DNA from: Wolbachia endosymbiont of Folsomia candida
GTDB lineage: Bacteria; Pseudomonadota; Alphaproteobacteria; Rickettsiales; Anaplasmataceae
Direction of reading: 5' to 3'
Assembly: GCF_001931755.2 (NCBI RefSeq)
Contig: NZ_CP015510.2
Coordinates: 124,001 to 188,000, forward strand
DNA: 64,000 nt
The notes under the pieces are model-generated. The model was not told the origin of the DNA and made no database searches. It worked only from the letters and a program-made list of their open reading frames with translations. The translations under genes and the position numbers were made by a program. This document shows, one piece after another, positions 10,035-18,685 of the stretch (positions are counted from its first letter, which is position 1; every line of letters begins with the position of its first letter).

Positions 10035-10064
10035 GGGAGATGATTAACTTGATTACTTGTTTTA
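10035..10064 (+). repeat. Duplicated fragment of the sdhE 3' end
   Basis: About 30 bases built around GAGATGATTAACTT match 8842-8872 inside sdhE with about three differences. The fragment has no coding role of its own. It borders the Cys-rich gene on the side away from sdhE. Confidence 0.55.
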
Positions 10065-10070
10065 TTGAAG

Positions 10071-10397
10071 CTAATCCTTTGTGTACTCAAGGTTAGTTAT
10101 AATCTTGTTTACTCTATTTAATACTTTGGTATACTTCGTCTTTTTCTCGTTTCTGTATTTTTCACGCTCTTGATTTATTTCGCCCAATTGTCCTGTTAAT
10201 TCTAAAATTTTATCTTCAAGAGTTAGTGCTGCAAGTAAGAAGTTTAGTGCTTCGGAACCTTTACTGCCAGTTTTTTGAGATATAGAGCTAACTAGCTTAT
10301 CAAAGTTGCCAGCTAGACGTAATAAATGGTCCTTTTTCTCACTTTCGCAAGATATTTTGTATTTATTATTACATATAACTATTTCTACTACTTGCAT
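10071..10397 (-). CDS. zapA: ZapA-like cell division protein
   Basis: 108-residue protein that fits the ZapA family. The N-terminal strands VEIVICNNKYKISC are followed by the helix KKDHLLRLAGNFDKLV, a central helix with ALNFLLAALTLEDKI, and a long C-terminal coiled coil (about residues 65-105). ZapA cross-links FtsZ filaments at the division site. The call rests on this domain pattern; sequence identity across the family is low. It is unlinked to other division genes here. Confidence 0.75.
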   Translation of the reverse strand: MQVVEIVICNNKYKISCESEKKDHLLRLAGNFDKLVSSISQKTGSKGSEALNFLLAALTLEDKILELTGQLGEINQEREKYRNEKKTKYTKVLNRVNKIITNLEYTKD

Positions 10398-10468
10398 ATA
10401 TGGTTAATAAATACAATATTCCATAAAATGTATAATAAGTCAATTTTCTGGATCCAAGTATCGTATAC

Positions 10469-10813
10469 ACAACTGTACGAACGTTGTAATTTTGAGTGCA
10501 AAAGTACAAAAAATGGTGTCATCCCAGTGCGTGACACTGGGATCCATCTTATTTTTATCATGTACATTATATGCTCCTAAAACCTATTATACATTGCATG
10601 ATTTGCAAATATTTTACAACTAGATCCCAGTGTCACGCACTGGGATGACAAGACTTTGTTGCATCGCTCAAAAATACTATACGTTTTTGTCATTCCAGTG
10701 CTATGACACTGGAATCCAGTTTCCTTACTTAACGATTTCATCATATAAACATAATAGCTTTTCATATATAATGAATAAATTCACTGGATCCCATTGTCAC
10801 GCACTGGGATGAC
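10469..10813. repeat. Repeat cluster between zapA and the IHF/HU gene
   Basis: The 446-base gap holds four palindromes of one family (10518-10546, 10623-10650, 10689-10719, 10784-10813), the last three in orientations consistent with repeated insertion. At 10469 there is an ACAACTGTACGAACG end like that of the IS4-type element at 60026. From this end through the first palindrome the DNA matches 36200-36267. The stretch to the second palindrome also resembles 36268-36380. A GIY-YIG relic lies at 10725-10765. Confidence 0.85.
10725..10765 (-). pseudogene. Heavily deleted GIY-YIG endonuclease relic
   Basis: The first seven codons read MKSYYVY, like the start of the GIY-YIG copies at 26228 and 31979. 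They run directly into a remnant of the last codons (DEIVK and stop, in a shifted frame). Almost the whole gene is deleted. The stop is followed after a few bases by a palindrome (CTGGATTCCAGTGTCA..), exactly as in the other two copies. Confidence 0.7.
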
Positions 10814-10843
10814 ACCATTTTTGTACTTTTTCCCTTACCCATT

Positions 10844-11122
10844 TTATTCATTTATCAAATTAGATAATTTTTCACTGCTACGAAAATAGGGTTTAAAGTA
10901 CTGATTTTTTCTAAACTTGGGTGATGTTGGATAATCTAATTTTTTTAAGTTATAGCTTCTAATTGAAAAAGAACCAAATCCCCTGATTTCAACTCTATTG
11001 TGGTGTTTTAATGTGTCCAAAAATATTTTAAAGAACCTATCAACTATAGTTGATATGACCATCTTATCCAAAAAAGGATGCTTTTTTGCTACCTTCGCTA
11101 TTATATCAGATTTTGTTGCCAT
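10844..11122 (-). CDS. ihfB: IHF/HU-family DNA-binding protein
   Basis: 92-residue histone-like protein. The N-terminal helices (TKSDIIAKVAKKHPFLDK) and the conserved VEIRGFGSFSIRSY beta segment are typical. The DNA-binding arm follows but departs from the usual sequence. The position just downstream of rpsA is where IHF beta is found in many proteobacteria, which favours ihfB over hupB. It would bend DNA as a dimer; no obvious ihfA partner is in the window. It is probably co-transcribed with rpsA across a 27-base gap. Confidence 0.75.
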   Translation of the reverse strand: MATKSDIIAKVAKKHPFLDKMVISTIVDRFFKIFLDTLKHHNRVEIRGFGSFSIRSYNLKKLDYPTSPKFRKNQYFKPYFRSSEKLSNLINE

Positions 11123-11149
11123 TATACAAAACTAAAATAGTAATATATC

Positions 11150-12799
11150 TTATTTAGCAGATAATATTATGTTATATTCTTCAACACCCAATACTTCAGC
11201 TTCTATTTTATCTGATATAGAAAACTTTTTATTCTCTGGTAAATTTTCTTGATCGATAAAAAGAGTTACATCGTTTTCAGCTTCAACGACTAAGCCACTA
11301 TCTTCTCTCTTACTTACAGTAACCTGTATTGTATCACCTACTTTAGTCTTTTTTATTAGATTATCAAGAGGATCATGGTCTATTTGCTTTATGCCAAGAT
11401 AAATCCTTGTTCGATTCACATTAGCTCTTATCACTTTCGCTTCTATTTTATCGCCTACATTATAGTTTTTTATCTCATCTGCACTGCTTTCAGACCAACT
11501 TAAATCTTTTGCATATATCAACCCTTCCACATTTTCATCTATTTCAGAATCATTGAAAGCGACAGATATATATGATCCAGTATTATTCTTGACTTCACCA
11601 GGAACGATAGAACCAGCAGGGTATTTATTAACAAACATCTGCCAAGGGTTATCTACACACCTTTTCATACTTAAGCTCATTCTATTCTTAGCAACATCAA
11701 CACTAAGAATTTTTACATGTACTTCCTGTCCCCTAGTTACAAGGCTACTTACTGGTAAATTACTCTTAACCCAAGTTATTTCAGATGAGTGCACTAAACC
11801 TTCAATTCCAGGTTTAAGCTCAACAAATAACCCATAATCTTCTATACTTGTTACGTGGCCTTTATGTACACTATCAATCGGATGCTTTGACTCCGCATCT
11901 TGCCAAGGATTATCTTCTAACTGCTTTACACCTAAGGAAACTTTTGCATTTTCCTTATCTATTTTTATGATTTTAACTTTTATAGCCTGGCCACAAGTAA
12001 AAACTGCAGATGGGTGGCTTACCCTGCTCCAAGATATATCTGTAATATGAAGCAAACCATCTATTACCCCAACTACATCCGATTCGTGAATACCGACGAA
12101 GACACCATAATGAGTGATGCTTTTTATTTTTCCTTCTATTACGTCACCCTCGTTTAAAGATTCTAAGAACTTAGTTTTTTCACCAGCATGTGATTTCTCT
12201 AGCACCAATTTTCTTGATACTACAATGTTACCCTGCTTTTTATCCATCTTAAGTACAATGAACTTTTGCTCAGTATCAACAAGGTGCTTAGCATCTTTTA
12301 CTTGTTTTAAATCCACATGACTGAGTGGTAAAAAAGCGCTTATTCCATCACTAAGATCAACAATAAATCCACATTTAATTGAGCGTTTAATAACTCCACT
12401 GACTTCAGTTTTTGTAACTGCACCATCCTCCAATTCATTCCATTTTTCATCCCTAATTGCTTTTTCACGGCTCAGAACAACATTACCGTGGTAATCTTCA
12501 ATTCTTTCTACATATACTTTAATTTTAGAGCCAACAGCTATCTCATCATTAGTGCCAAGCTCCTTAAGCAAAATTCTTCCATCAGATTTTAAACCAATAT
12601 CCACCACAATGTCATTAGGATTTATTCTAGTAATCATACCATCTATGACATCTCCTTCTTTAATTTTACTAACGAAAGAATCTTCAAATAAGATATCATT
12701 TTGATCTTCAAACTGGCCTTGGCATATATCTTCTATAAACTTATTTGATGATAATTTCTTAATAGCAATCGGTAGATTTATAGACGGATTATTATTCAT
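11150..12799 (-). CDS. rpsA: 30S ribosomal protein S1
   Basis: 549-residue S1 with about six tandem S1 (OB-fold) domains. Repeated signatures such as YHGNVVLSREKA, HYGVFVGIHESDVVG, DYGLFVELKPGIEGLVH and DNPW after domains 3 and 4 are clear. S1 binds mRNA on the small subunit and supports initiation on leaders with weak ribosome binding sites, which are common here. The length is near the alphaproteobacterial norm. The IHF/HU gene follows. Confidence 0.95.
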   Translation of the reverse strand: MNNNPSINLPIAIKKLSSNKFIEDICQGQFEDQNDILFEDSFVSKIKEGDVIDGMITRINPNDIVVDIGLKSDGRILLKELGTNDEIAVGSKIKVYVERIEDYHGNVVLSREKAIRDEKWNELEDGAVTKTEVSGVIKRSIKCGFIVDLSDGISAFLPLSHVDLKQVKDAKHLVDTEQKFIVLKMDKKQGNIVVSRKLVLEKSHAGEKTKFLESLNEGDVIEGKIKSITHYGVFVGIHESDVVGVIDGLLHITDISWSRVSHPSAVFTCGQAIKVKIIKIDKENAKVSLGVKQLEDNPWQDAESKHPIDSVHKGHVTSIEDYGLFVELKPGIEGLVHSSEITWVKSNLPVSSLVTRGQEVHVKILSVDVAKNRMSLSMKRCVDNPWQMFVNKYPAGSIVPGEVKNNTGSYISVAFNDSEIDENVEGLIYAKDLSWSESSADEIKNYNVGDKIEAKVIRANVNRTRIYLGIKQIDHDPLDNLIKKTKVGDTIQVTVSKREDSGLVVEAENDVTLFIDQENLPENKKFSISDKIEAEVLGVEEYNIILSAK

Positions 12800-12928
12800 G
12801 CAAGGCGACCTTTAATTTAAACTTTATCAGAACAAGTTATATTATATAATATTAATAATTAGTGACAAGTAATTTTTCATTAACCAATAAAGCATACTGG
12901 AGAATTATTTGAGCTATAAATAAAAATA

Positions 12929-13609
12929 GTGAGAGATTATATATGTATCAAGAATATGCTATGCAAGTGGATTAGGTCATTTTCCAGAAGATCAAGATTA
13001 AAACCGGATGTCGATGAAACATTGAAACAGTACTCTATTCAAAATAATAAGGACTCTATAGAGAACGTTGTGAGCTCACAAAAAAGGATATGGATAGAGA
13101 TAGGCTTTGGTAGCGGTGAAAACATGCTATATCAGGCACTGAACGGAACTGACCTGTTATTTATAGGATGCGAACCCTATTTAAAAGGGGTTTCTAAATT
13201 ACTAGTTAACATAGAAAAACACAGTATAAAAAATATCTTAATATGGACAGAAGATGCAAGAGAGCTGATTGCCAATTTTCCTGATAATAGTGTTGAAAAA
13301 TTTTTTATTCTCTTTCCAGATCCATGGCCGAAGCGAAGCCATAATAAAAGACGGTTAATTAACGCAGAATTTTTAAGTTTATTAGCAAAAAAGATGCTTA
13401 TAACAGGGGAAATATTAATTGCAACAGACCACCCAGATTATGCAGAGTGGATAGCATCACACATAAAGCAGTGTGGCTTTTTAAACTATAGAGAAAATGA
13501 TTTTTCAAACTGTCCTTTTACAAAATACCATAAAAAAGCACTAAAATGCGAACGTAAAGTAAGGTTCTTTACAGTAAGCATTCCATCAAAACACAGCACG
13601 GTCACTTAA
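12929..13609 (+). CDS. trmB: tRNA (guanine-N7-)-methyltransferase
   Basis: Methylates guanine 46 in the tRNA variable loop using S-adenosylmethionine. The SAM-binding motif EIGFGSGENM and the family signature LFPDPWPKRSHNKRR are present, and HDHPDY-like ATDHPDYAEW follows. The frame opens with a GTG at 12929; an ATG at 12956 would trim nine residues. Neither has an ideal ribosome binding site, so the start is uncertain. Confidence 0.92.
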   Translation: MRDYICIKNMLCKWIRSFSRRSRLKPDVDETLKQYSIQNNKDSIENVVSSQKRIWIEIGFGSGENMLYQALNGTDLLFIGCEPYLKGVSKLLVNIEKHSIKNILIWTEDARELIANFPDNSVEKFFILFPDPWPKRSHNKRRLINAEFLSLLAKKMLITGEILIATDHPDYAEWIASHIKQCGFLNYRENDFSNCPFTKYHKKALKCERKVRFFTVSIPSKHSTVT

Positions 13610-13653
13610 TCTTTACAAACATATTGTAAAGTATAAGAAAAATTCATCTCAAA

Positions 13654-14358
13654 ATGTTAGCTGATGCTTGGACTTTACTGATACTTACGCTACTTGAGAC
13701 TATACTTGGTATAGATAATTTAATCTTTATCTCTTTAGCAATAGACAAGGTGCCAAAGCTACTCAGAGAAAGAGTGCGGTTTATTGGCCTTGGATTAGCA
13801 CTATTAATGCGTTTTATAATATTATTTTTCACATCAAATATATTATCAATGCAAAAACCTATATTTCAGGCTTCATCGCTTAATATCTCAGCAAAGGACT
13901 TGCTTATGATTGCAGGTGGATTGTTTCTTATTATTAAGAGCTCTATGGAATTGTGGAACGACATTTTTTTACATACGCAAATCAAAAAAAATACAGACAC
14001 TAAATCCCAATTTTTTTTGGTTTTACTACAAATTATCTTGATAGATTTAGTTTTTTCAGTTGATTCAATATTAACTGCTATAGCGTTGACGCATAACATG
14101 GTAATCATTGCTACAGCGTTCACATTTTCCATATTAGCAATGCTGTTTTTATCAAGCTATACTGGTAAATTAATCAAATCTAATCCTGGCTTAAAGGTAA
14201 TTGCCATTTTATTTATTTTACTCGTTGGTGTATATCTCATACTTGATGGATTTCATGTGGAATTACCAAAAGAATATTTATATTCTTCGTTTATCTTTGC
14301 ATTGCTTGTAGAAGTAATAAGTACCATAAAGAAAAATTTAATGCATAAATGTAACTAA
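13654..14358 (+). CDS. TerC-family integral membrane protein
   Basis: 234-residue membrane protein with about seven hydrophobic helices. Two acidic motifs typical of the TerC family are present: LETILGIDNLIFIS near the N-terminus and the matching DLVFSVDSILTAIA in the second half, an internal repeat. The family has been linked to metal export or resistance, including manganese export in other bacteria, but the substrate here is unknown. Its 3' end is duplicated twice downstream, next to the Cys-rich genes. Confidence 0.85.
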   Translation: MLADAWTLLILTLLETILGIDNLIFISLAIDKVPKLLRERVRFIGLGLALLMRFIILFFTSNILSMQKPIFQASSLNISAKDLLMIAGGLFLIIKSSMELWNDIFLHTQIKKNTDTKSQFFLVLLQIILIDLVFSVDSILTAIALTHNMVIIATAFTFSILAMLFLSSYTGKLIKSNPGLKVIAILFILLVGVYLILDGFHVELPKEYLYSSFIFALLVEVISTIKKNLMHKCN

Positions 14359-14468
14359 AATAAGAAAGCTTACTTGGGTTAGCGGTACGTAGATCTTTCA
14401 TGCTAATTATAAATTTTTTAATAATATTTATATATAATGTAGCATGATTTATATCGTAGGAGTAACTT

Positions 14469-14981
14469 ATGTCAGACCGTTTTAATAAATGTATTGAGAA
14501 ATGTGCGAGAGTTAGTGGGATACATGCTTGGATGGATGGGAACTGTCTTAGTGGATGTGAGTCGCTGCTGTGTAGTAATAAGGGGTCTGAGAGGACTAGT
14601 TGTGCTAGACTTACTGAATGTCGTATTAATGGAGATAAGGTGGATTATATCGCCAACTCACGTGATGGTAATATAAAATTTATTTATCATGCCTCTTTGG
14701 GTACAGTAGAATCCGATCTTCCGTGCAAACTCAACCACATTGTAAAAGTTGATCATGATCCTATACATCGTGATCACAAGTGTATTATGGAATGTACTAA
14801 GGAATATAGTGGGAAATGTATTCCGCTAAATAAGGAATGTTTCGAGGACTCTGCGCAGCAGTGTACTAAGTGGTGTACTAGTGGGTCTAGTGAGTGGTCT
14901 CGTGGTGAGCCGTATTCTATAGCAAATAGAATGGAATTTGCTACTGATAATCAATGTTCTGAATACTTGGATTATTTGTAG
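14469..14981 (+). CDS. Small cysteine-rich protein, long copy
   Basis: Unrecognised 170-residue hydrophilic protein with about 20 cysteines in paired spacing, such as CIEKCARVSG, CLSGCESLLC, CTKWC and CIMECTKE. It has no signal peptide or membrane helix. The start at 14469 follows a good AGGAG ribosome binding site. It belongs to a tandem duplication with the gene at 15140, sharing the first 40 and last 25 residues (PYSIANRMEF...SEYLDYL). The cysteine density suggests metal binding or disulfide-stabilised small domains. The function is unknown. Confidence 0.65.
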   Translation: MSDRFNKCIEKCARVSGIHAWMDGNCLSGCESLLCSNKGSERTSCARLTECRINGDKVDYIANSRDGNIKFIYHASLGTVESDLPCKLNHIVKVDHDPIHRDHKCIMECTKEYSGKCIPLNKECFEDSAQQCTKWCTSGSSEWSRGEPYSIANRMEFATDNQCSEYLDYL

Positions 14982-15139
14982 AAGCAATAAGTACCATAAA
15001 GAAAAATTTAATGCATAAATGTAGCTAAAATTAAGAAAGCTTACTTGGGTTAGCTGTATGTAGATCTTTCATGCTAATTATAAATTTTTTAATGATATTT
15101 ATATATAATATAGCATAATTTATATTTTAGGAGTAACTT

Positions 15140-15346
15140 ATGTCAGACTGTTTTAGTAACTGTAGTAATGATCATTGTGTGAGGATTGATGGGGAAGGTT
15201 CTTGGATGGATAAGAAGTGTCTTGAGCGCTGTGAGTCGTTTTGTAGTGAGAGGTATGGGAGGGCTAGTGATGATCTGTATTCTATAGCAAATAGAATCGA
15301 ATTTCCTGGTGATAGTCAATATTCTGAATACTTGGATTATTTGTAG
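15140..15346 (+). CDS. Small cysteine-rich protein, internally deleted copy
   Basis: 68-residue version of the gene at 14469. The N-terminal Cys-rich segment and the C-terminal YSIANRIEFPGDSQYSEYLDYL-like tail are retained, while about 100 middle residues are lost without breaking the frame. The leader and ribosome binding site are duplicated with it, so it may be expressed. Whether it is functional or decaying is unclear. Confidence 0.55.
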   Translation: MSDCFSNCSNDHCVRIDGEGSWMDKKCLERCESFCSERYGRASDDLYSIANRIEFPGDSQYSEYLDYL

Positions 15347-15400
15347 AAGCAATAAGTAAAATAAAGAAGACGTAATTAAAACAAATTGTAGCTTGCAGAG

Positions 15401-15474
15401 TGGGACTGGTAGGACTCGAACCTACGACCAATTCGTTATGAGCGAACTGCTCTAACCGACTGAGCTACAGTCCC
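15401..15474 (-). tRNA. tRNA-Met (CAT anticodon)
   Basis: A 74-base cloverleaf on the minus strand. The acceptor is GGGACTG/CAGTCCC, the D-arm GCTC..GAGC, the anticodon loop CTCATAA and the T-arm GTAGG TTCGAGT CCTAC. The paired G1-C72 rules out the initiator. An elongator tRNA-Met is most likely, but a lysidine-modified tRNA-Ile2 also carries CAT and cannot be excluded by eye. Confidence 0.9.
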
Positions 15475-15517
15475 CTATTATCAATATTTATGATACACAA
15501 AAAAGTGGATTTGTCTA

Positions 15518-15841
15518 TTAGCTTATTTCGCTATCAACCCAACTTGGTAAATCACTAACTGCTCCCACCTTTCTTGCAATTTCTTCACCGTCTTGAAAAA
15601 TAATTAAAGTTGGTATAGATAGAATTTTATATTTGCCTGGAATATCAGTTCCATCATCTATGTTAAATTTGCAGATCTTAATCTTGTCTTTCTTATCTTT
15701 AGCCAATTGTTCAATATATGGCATTAAACTTTTACATGGTCTACACCATTCTGCCCAAAAATCTACTAATACAAATCCCTTATAATCAGCAACCTCAGAT
15801 TTGAAGTTTTTATCATCTACTGATTTAACGCTATCATCCAT
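15518..15841 (-). CDS. trxA: Thioredoxin
   Basis: 107-residue thioredoxin that reduces protein disulfides in the cytoplasm. The fold signatures VLVDFWAEWC and the cis-proline motif SIPTLIIF are present. The active site is CRPC (Cys33-Cys36), not the usual CGPC. It stands alone between a tRNA and hemF on the same strand. Confidence 0.93.
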   Translation of the reverse strand: MDDSVKSVDDKNFKSEVADYKGFVLVDFWAEWCRPCKSLMPYIEQLAKDKKDKIKICKFNIDDGTDIPGKYKILSIPTLIIFQDGEEIARKVGAVSDLPSWVDSEIS

Positions 15842-15978
15842 AAAATACCTAAATTTAAAACGATTGTTTCAAAAATATAGCACATCAATTGGTAATTGAT
15901 CAACTAAATTCTTACTTAATTTCACTATAGGTATGAACTCTCATTTTTTGAGAGGCATAATTATAAGTTGAATCATTT

Positions 15979-16806
15979 TTACAACCACTTAACAAGTGGT
16001 GGCATTGACATCATGATTGCATCTGGATTTCCATCAGTCATTAGACCAAATCTTGTGCCACGATCATATAAAAGATTGAATTCTACGTATCTACCACGTT
16101 TTATTAGCTGATCTTCTCGCTGTTCTTTTGTCCAAGGTTTTAGCATATGCTCACATATGATATGCGAATAAATTTCCAAAAAGGTTTTTCCTACTGCTTT
16201 TGTAAAATCAAAATCATTTTCCCAATTACCAGAATTCAAATTATCATAGAAAATACCACCGATGCCACGCGGCTCTTTTCTGTGTTGCAAGAAAAAGTAT
16301 TTATCACATTGCTCTTTAAATTTTGGGTAATACTCAGTATCAAACTCATCACACGTTGTTTTTATTGATTCATGAATATATTTAGAATCTTTCTCATTTT
16401 TATATATTGGAGTAAAGTCCATTCCTCCACCAAACCATTGTTTTGATGTATATATTAGCCTTGTGTTCATGTGTGCTGCAGGAACAAGCGGTGATTGCAT
16501 ATGGGAAACTAAAGATATGCCACTTGCCCAAAACTCTCCGTTACTTTCATTTGCGCCAGGAATCTCGTTCATAACTGAATCTGCAAATTTTCCATGCACT
16601 TTTGAAACATTCACACCAACTTTCTCAAAAACGTTACCATAAATAATTGTAGATTCGCCACCTCCACCACCTGGACGTTCCCACTTTCTCTGTTCAATTT
16701 TTGGTTCCGTTCTGGATGACTGTTTTTCAATTGATAAGAAAGACTTTATAATTTCGTCTCTCAGTGCACAGAACCATTCAAAAGCTTGTTCTTTTTGTTT
16801 TTCCAT
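15979..16806 (-). CDS. hemF: Oxygen-dependent coproporphyrinogen III oxidase
   Basis: Converts coproporphyrinogen III to protoporphyrinogen IX with oxygen, late in haem synthesis. The 275-residue length and conserved segments WFGGGMDFTP, RKEPRGIGGIFYDNL, RGRYVEFNLLYDRGTRFGL and SMPPLVKW match the family. The start lies only 5 bases after the stop of the J-domain-like gene upstream, so hemF is now the last gene of that operon. A broken copy of its first 20 codons lies at 23078-23146, upstream of the whole array. Confidence 0.95.
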   Translation of the reverse strand: MEKQKEQAFEWFCALRDEIIKSFLSIEKQSSRTEPKIEQRKWERPGGGGGESTIIYGNVFEKVGVNVSKVHGKFADSVMNEIPGANESNGEFWASGISLVSHMQSPLVPAAHMNTRLIYTSKQWFGGGMDFTPIYKNEKDSKYIHESIKTTCDEFDTEYYPKFKEQCDKYFFLQHRKEPRGIGGIFYDNLNSGNWENDFDFTKAVGKTFLEIYSHIICEHMLKPWTKEQREDQLIKRGRYVEFNLLYDRGTRFGLMTDGNPDAIMMSMPPLVKWL

Positions 16807-16811
16807 TTTAA

Positions 16812-18680
16812 TTATTTACTTACTTGATTATAACTACTTAGTCTTAACTCGTCTATAGCAGTGCTTGGAACCGTTGAGTTATTATCAGGCTGAGTAACTT
16901 TACTGCAACTTGGTTTATGAACACCCTCTGCTTTTTGTGGTTTTCCTGCTGATCCAAGCATTGCATCCAGTTTTGCATTCATTTCTTTCATTGTTCTTGT
17001 TGCTTCTTGACTTTCTCTTATTGCTTCTTGATTTGCCCTTGTTGCTTCTTGGCTTTCTCTTCTGGCTTCTTGGCTTTCTCTTATTGCTTCTTTGTTTGCT
17101 TTGATAGCTTCTTCCATTTGTGGTATTAGGATTGCATTCCTTTCCTTCATTAAGCTAAGCACTTCATTGTCGAATTTTCTCTGTATTTCACAATATCTAT
17201 CAACTATTTTTCCCAAATCTTCGTAAAATTCCCTTTGCACTTCCTCAACTTGCTCATAGAAACTTTTTTCAGGTTTAAACTCTTCTGCTAAATGATTTAC
17301 ATATACGCCAATTACTTTAATCAGCAATGCTCCTGCCATCTCTTTACTAATTTCATCAACACCCAAAAGCTCAGCTGCTAATTTGCCACCTTTTTCGCTA
17401 TCGTGACAATAATGAGCTGCAAGATAACGAGAGATTTTATAAAGATCATTAGCCTCCAACACCTCAACTTTTTTTGCGATTTCCTCATCAATTGGCGCGA
17501 TTTTATATATCGCACTACCTTTTTTAAAGAAATTAGCAACTGTTTGAAAAGGAATGTAAGATACTAGCGTTTGTGATTTTCCATTCTTTTGTTCTTCAGC
17601 TTGCTCTTTTAAATAAACCTCATTGCACAAAAATAAAATATTGATGTATGCTATAAACGGCAAAGTAAAATATTTATCTGCCTTCTTATAATCCTGCTTG
17701 CAATCAAGGTCTCTAAAAAATTTGAATTTTGTTGATATAAGCTCAAGACCGTTTCCATTAAAAAGCTTATTCAGTTGATTTAATATTTCAAACTGCATAA
17801 TGCTTTTCTTCAACATTTTGTCTATCATCGTACTGATAGAATGTAGCTGGTTGTCCTTTTTGAATGACTCTTTTAACAGCTTTAACTCATTCACTGATTC
17901 TTTGTGACTACTTAAATACTTACTAAAATAACTCAAAGCATTATCTTTTTTTTGTAAAAACCCACCTAAATTATTTTCAGAAAAACCCTTTATACTGGCT
18001 TGACTTGAACGCAAAAACCCGTTGAGATTGGGCACTAATTTCTCATGCTTGATATTAGCTAAATTACCAAGCTTTGTCAAAACACCATAACTTAGTTGCT
18101 CTAATCTCTTTTCATCACTTAGAACATTAATTTCTATTTGTGCAAAAAAGCTATATTTAAAGCCAACACACTCAGAAAATTTTTCATTAAAGTGACTTAA
18201 TATCATTCGAACAGAGTTTAGTTTTTGCTGCATTTCTGTAGCTTGTGATATTTCTTCGTTAGAACCTCCTTTATTTTTTACTATATCTGGGTGATAATCT
18301 CTAGAAACGTTTCTAAGTTTAGGATCAACCTGTGTTTTAAAATATTCCTTATGATGATCCACACTCTGTTTTCCTGTTGCAATCAATTCAAGATTGTCAT
18401 CAAGCTCAGACAATAAATTGTCAAATTTAAGCGTTTTAAGCACACCTCCCAAAGTCATATGATTTATCAGCTGTTCTTCCTCAGTGGAATCAAGATCCAT
18501 GCTTGATTCACTGTTGTTTTCAGTTTGCATAAACGCTTCATGCTCTTGCATAAATATTTTATCTTCCATTTTTTCCCTCCATTTTAAGTAACAATATATT
18601 AATGCTTGAATGAGGATATAGAACATTAATGAGGCAAGAAAGACCTGCCATGAAAAAAGTAAAAACATCACTTCCTTCAA
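16812..18680 (-). CDS. Membrane-anchored J-domain-like protein, copy 1
   Basis: 622 residues. One membrane helix (about 5-32) precedes a charged region, then a J-domain-like segment. Helix II ends in RDYHPD (HPD at 130-132), and the next helix EEISQATEMQQKLNSVRMIL matches J-domain helix III. A long mostly helical domain follows (about 170-490). Then come five 7-residue repeats of the type (K/Q)EAIRES between about 525 and 565, likely a coiled coil. The end is PSTAIDELRLSS. The family is not one I can name. An HPD motif would allow DnaK partnership, but this is inference. It is the last array member before hemF. Confidence 0.75.
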   Translation of the reverse strand: MKEVMFLLFSWQVFLASLMFYILIQALIYCYLKWREKMEDKIFMQEHEAFMQTENNSESSMDLDSTEEEQLINHMTLGGVLKTLKFDNLLSELDDNLELIATGKQSVDHHKEYFKTQVDPKLRNVSRDYHPDIVKNKGGSNEEISQATEMQQKLNSVRMILSHFNEKFSECVGFKYSFFAQIEINVLSDEKRLEQLSYGVLTKLGNLANIKHEKLVPNLNGFLRSSQASIKGFSENNLGGFLQKKDNALSYFSKYLSSHKESVNELKLLKESFKKDNQLHSISTMIDKMLKKSIMQFEILNQLNKLFNGNGLELISTKFKFFRDLDCKQDYKKADKYFTLPFIAYINILFLCNEVYLKEQAEEQKNGKSQTLVSYIPFQTVANFFKKGSAIYKIAPIDEEIAKKVEVLEANDLYKISRYLAAHYCHDSEKGGKLAAELLGVDEISKEMAGALLIKVIGVYVNHLAEEFKPEKSFYEQVEEVQREFYEDLGKIVDRYCEIQRKFDNEVLSLMKERNAILIPQMEEAIKANKEAIRESQEARRESQEATRANQEAIRESQEATRTMKEMNAKLDAMLGSAGKPQKAEGVHKPSCSKVTQPDNNSTVPSTAIDELRLSSYNQVSK

Positions 18681-18685
18681 TTTGC

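Larger units (their letters stand above)
14309..15380 (+). repeat. Tandem duplication carrying the terC tail and Cys-rich genes
   Basis: The segment that starts in the last 50 bases of terC (14311) recurs at 14981 and, briefly, at 15346. Each copy begins GAAG(T/C)AATAAGTA. The first unit is about 670 bp and the second about 365 bp, shortened by an internal deletion. The 110-base leader before each Cys-rich gene, including the GGAG ribosome binding site, is nearly identical between units. Confidence 0.85.

Noticed and set aside
9910-10070. 6S RNA gene next to zapA
   Set aside because: 6S RNA is often near zapA, but the available space is short and no long bulged hairpin was seen.
10326-10812. 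Short open frames in the repeat cluster after zapA
   Set aside because: They are explained by repeats and by the GIY-YIG relic; none has a ribosome binding site or family resemblance.
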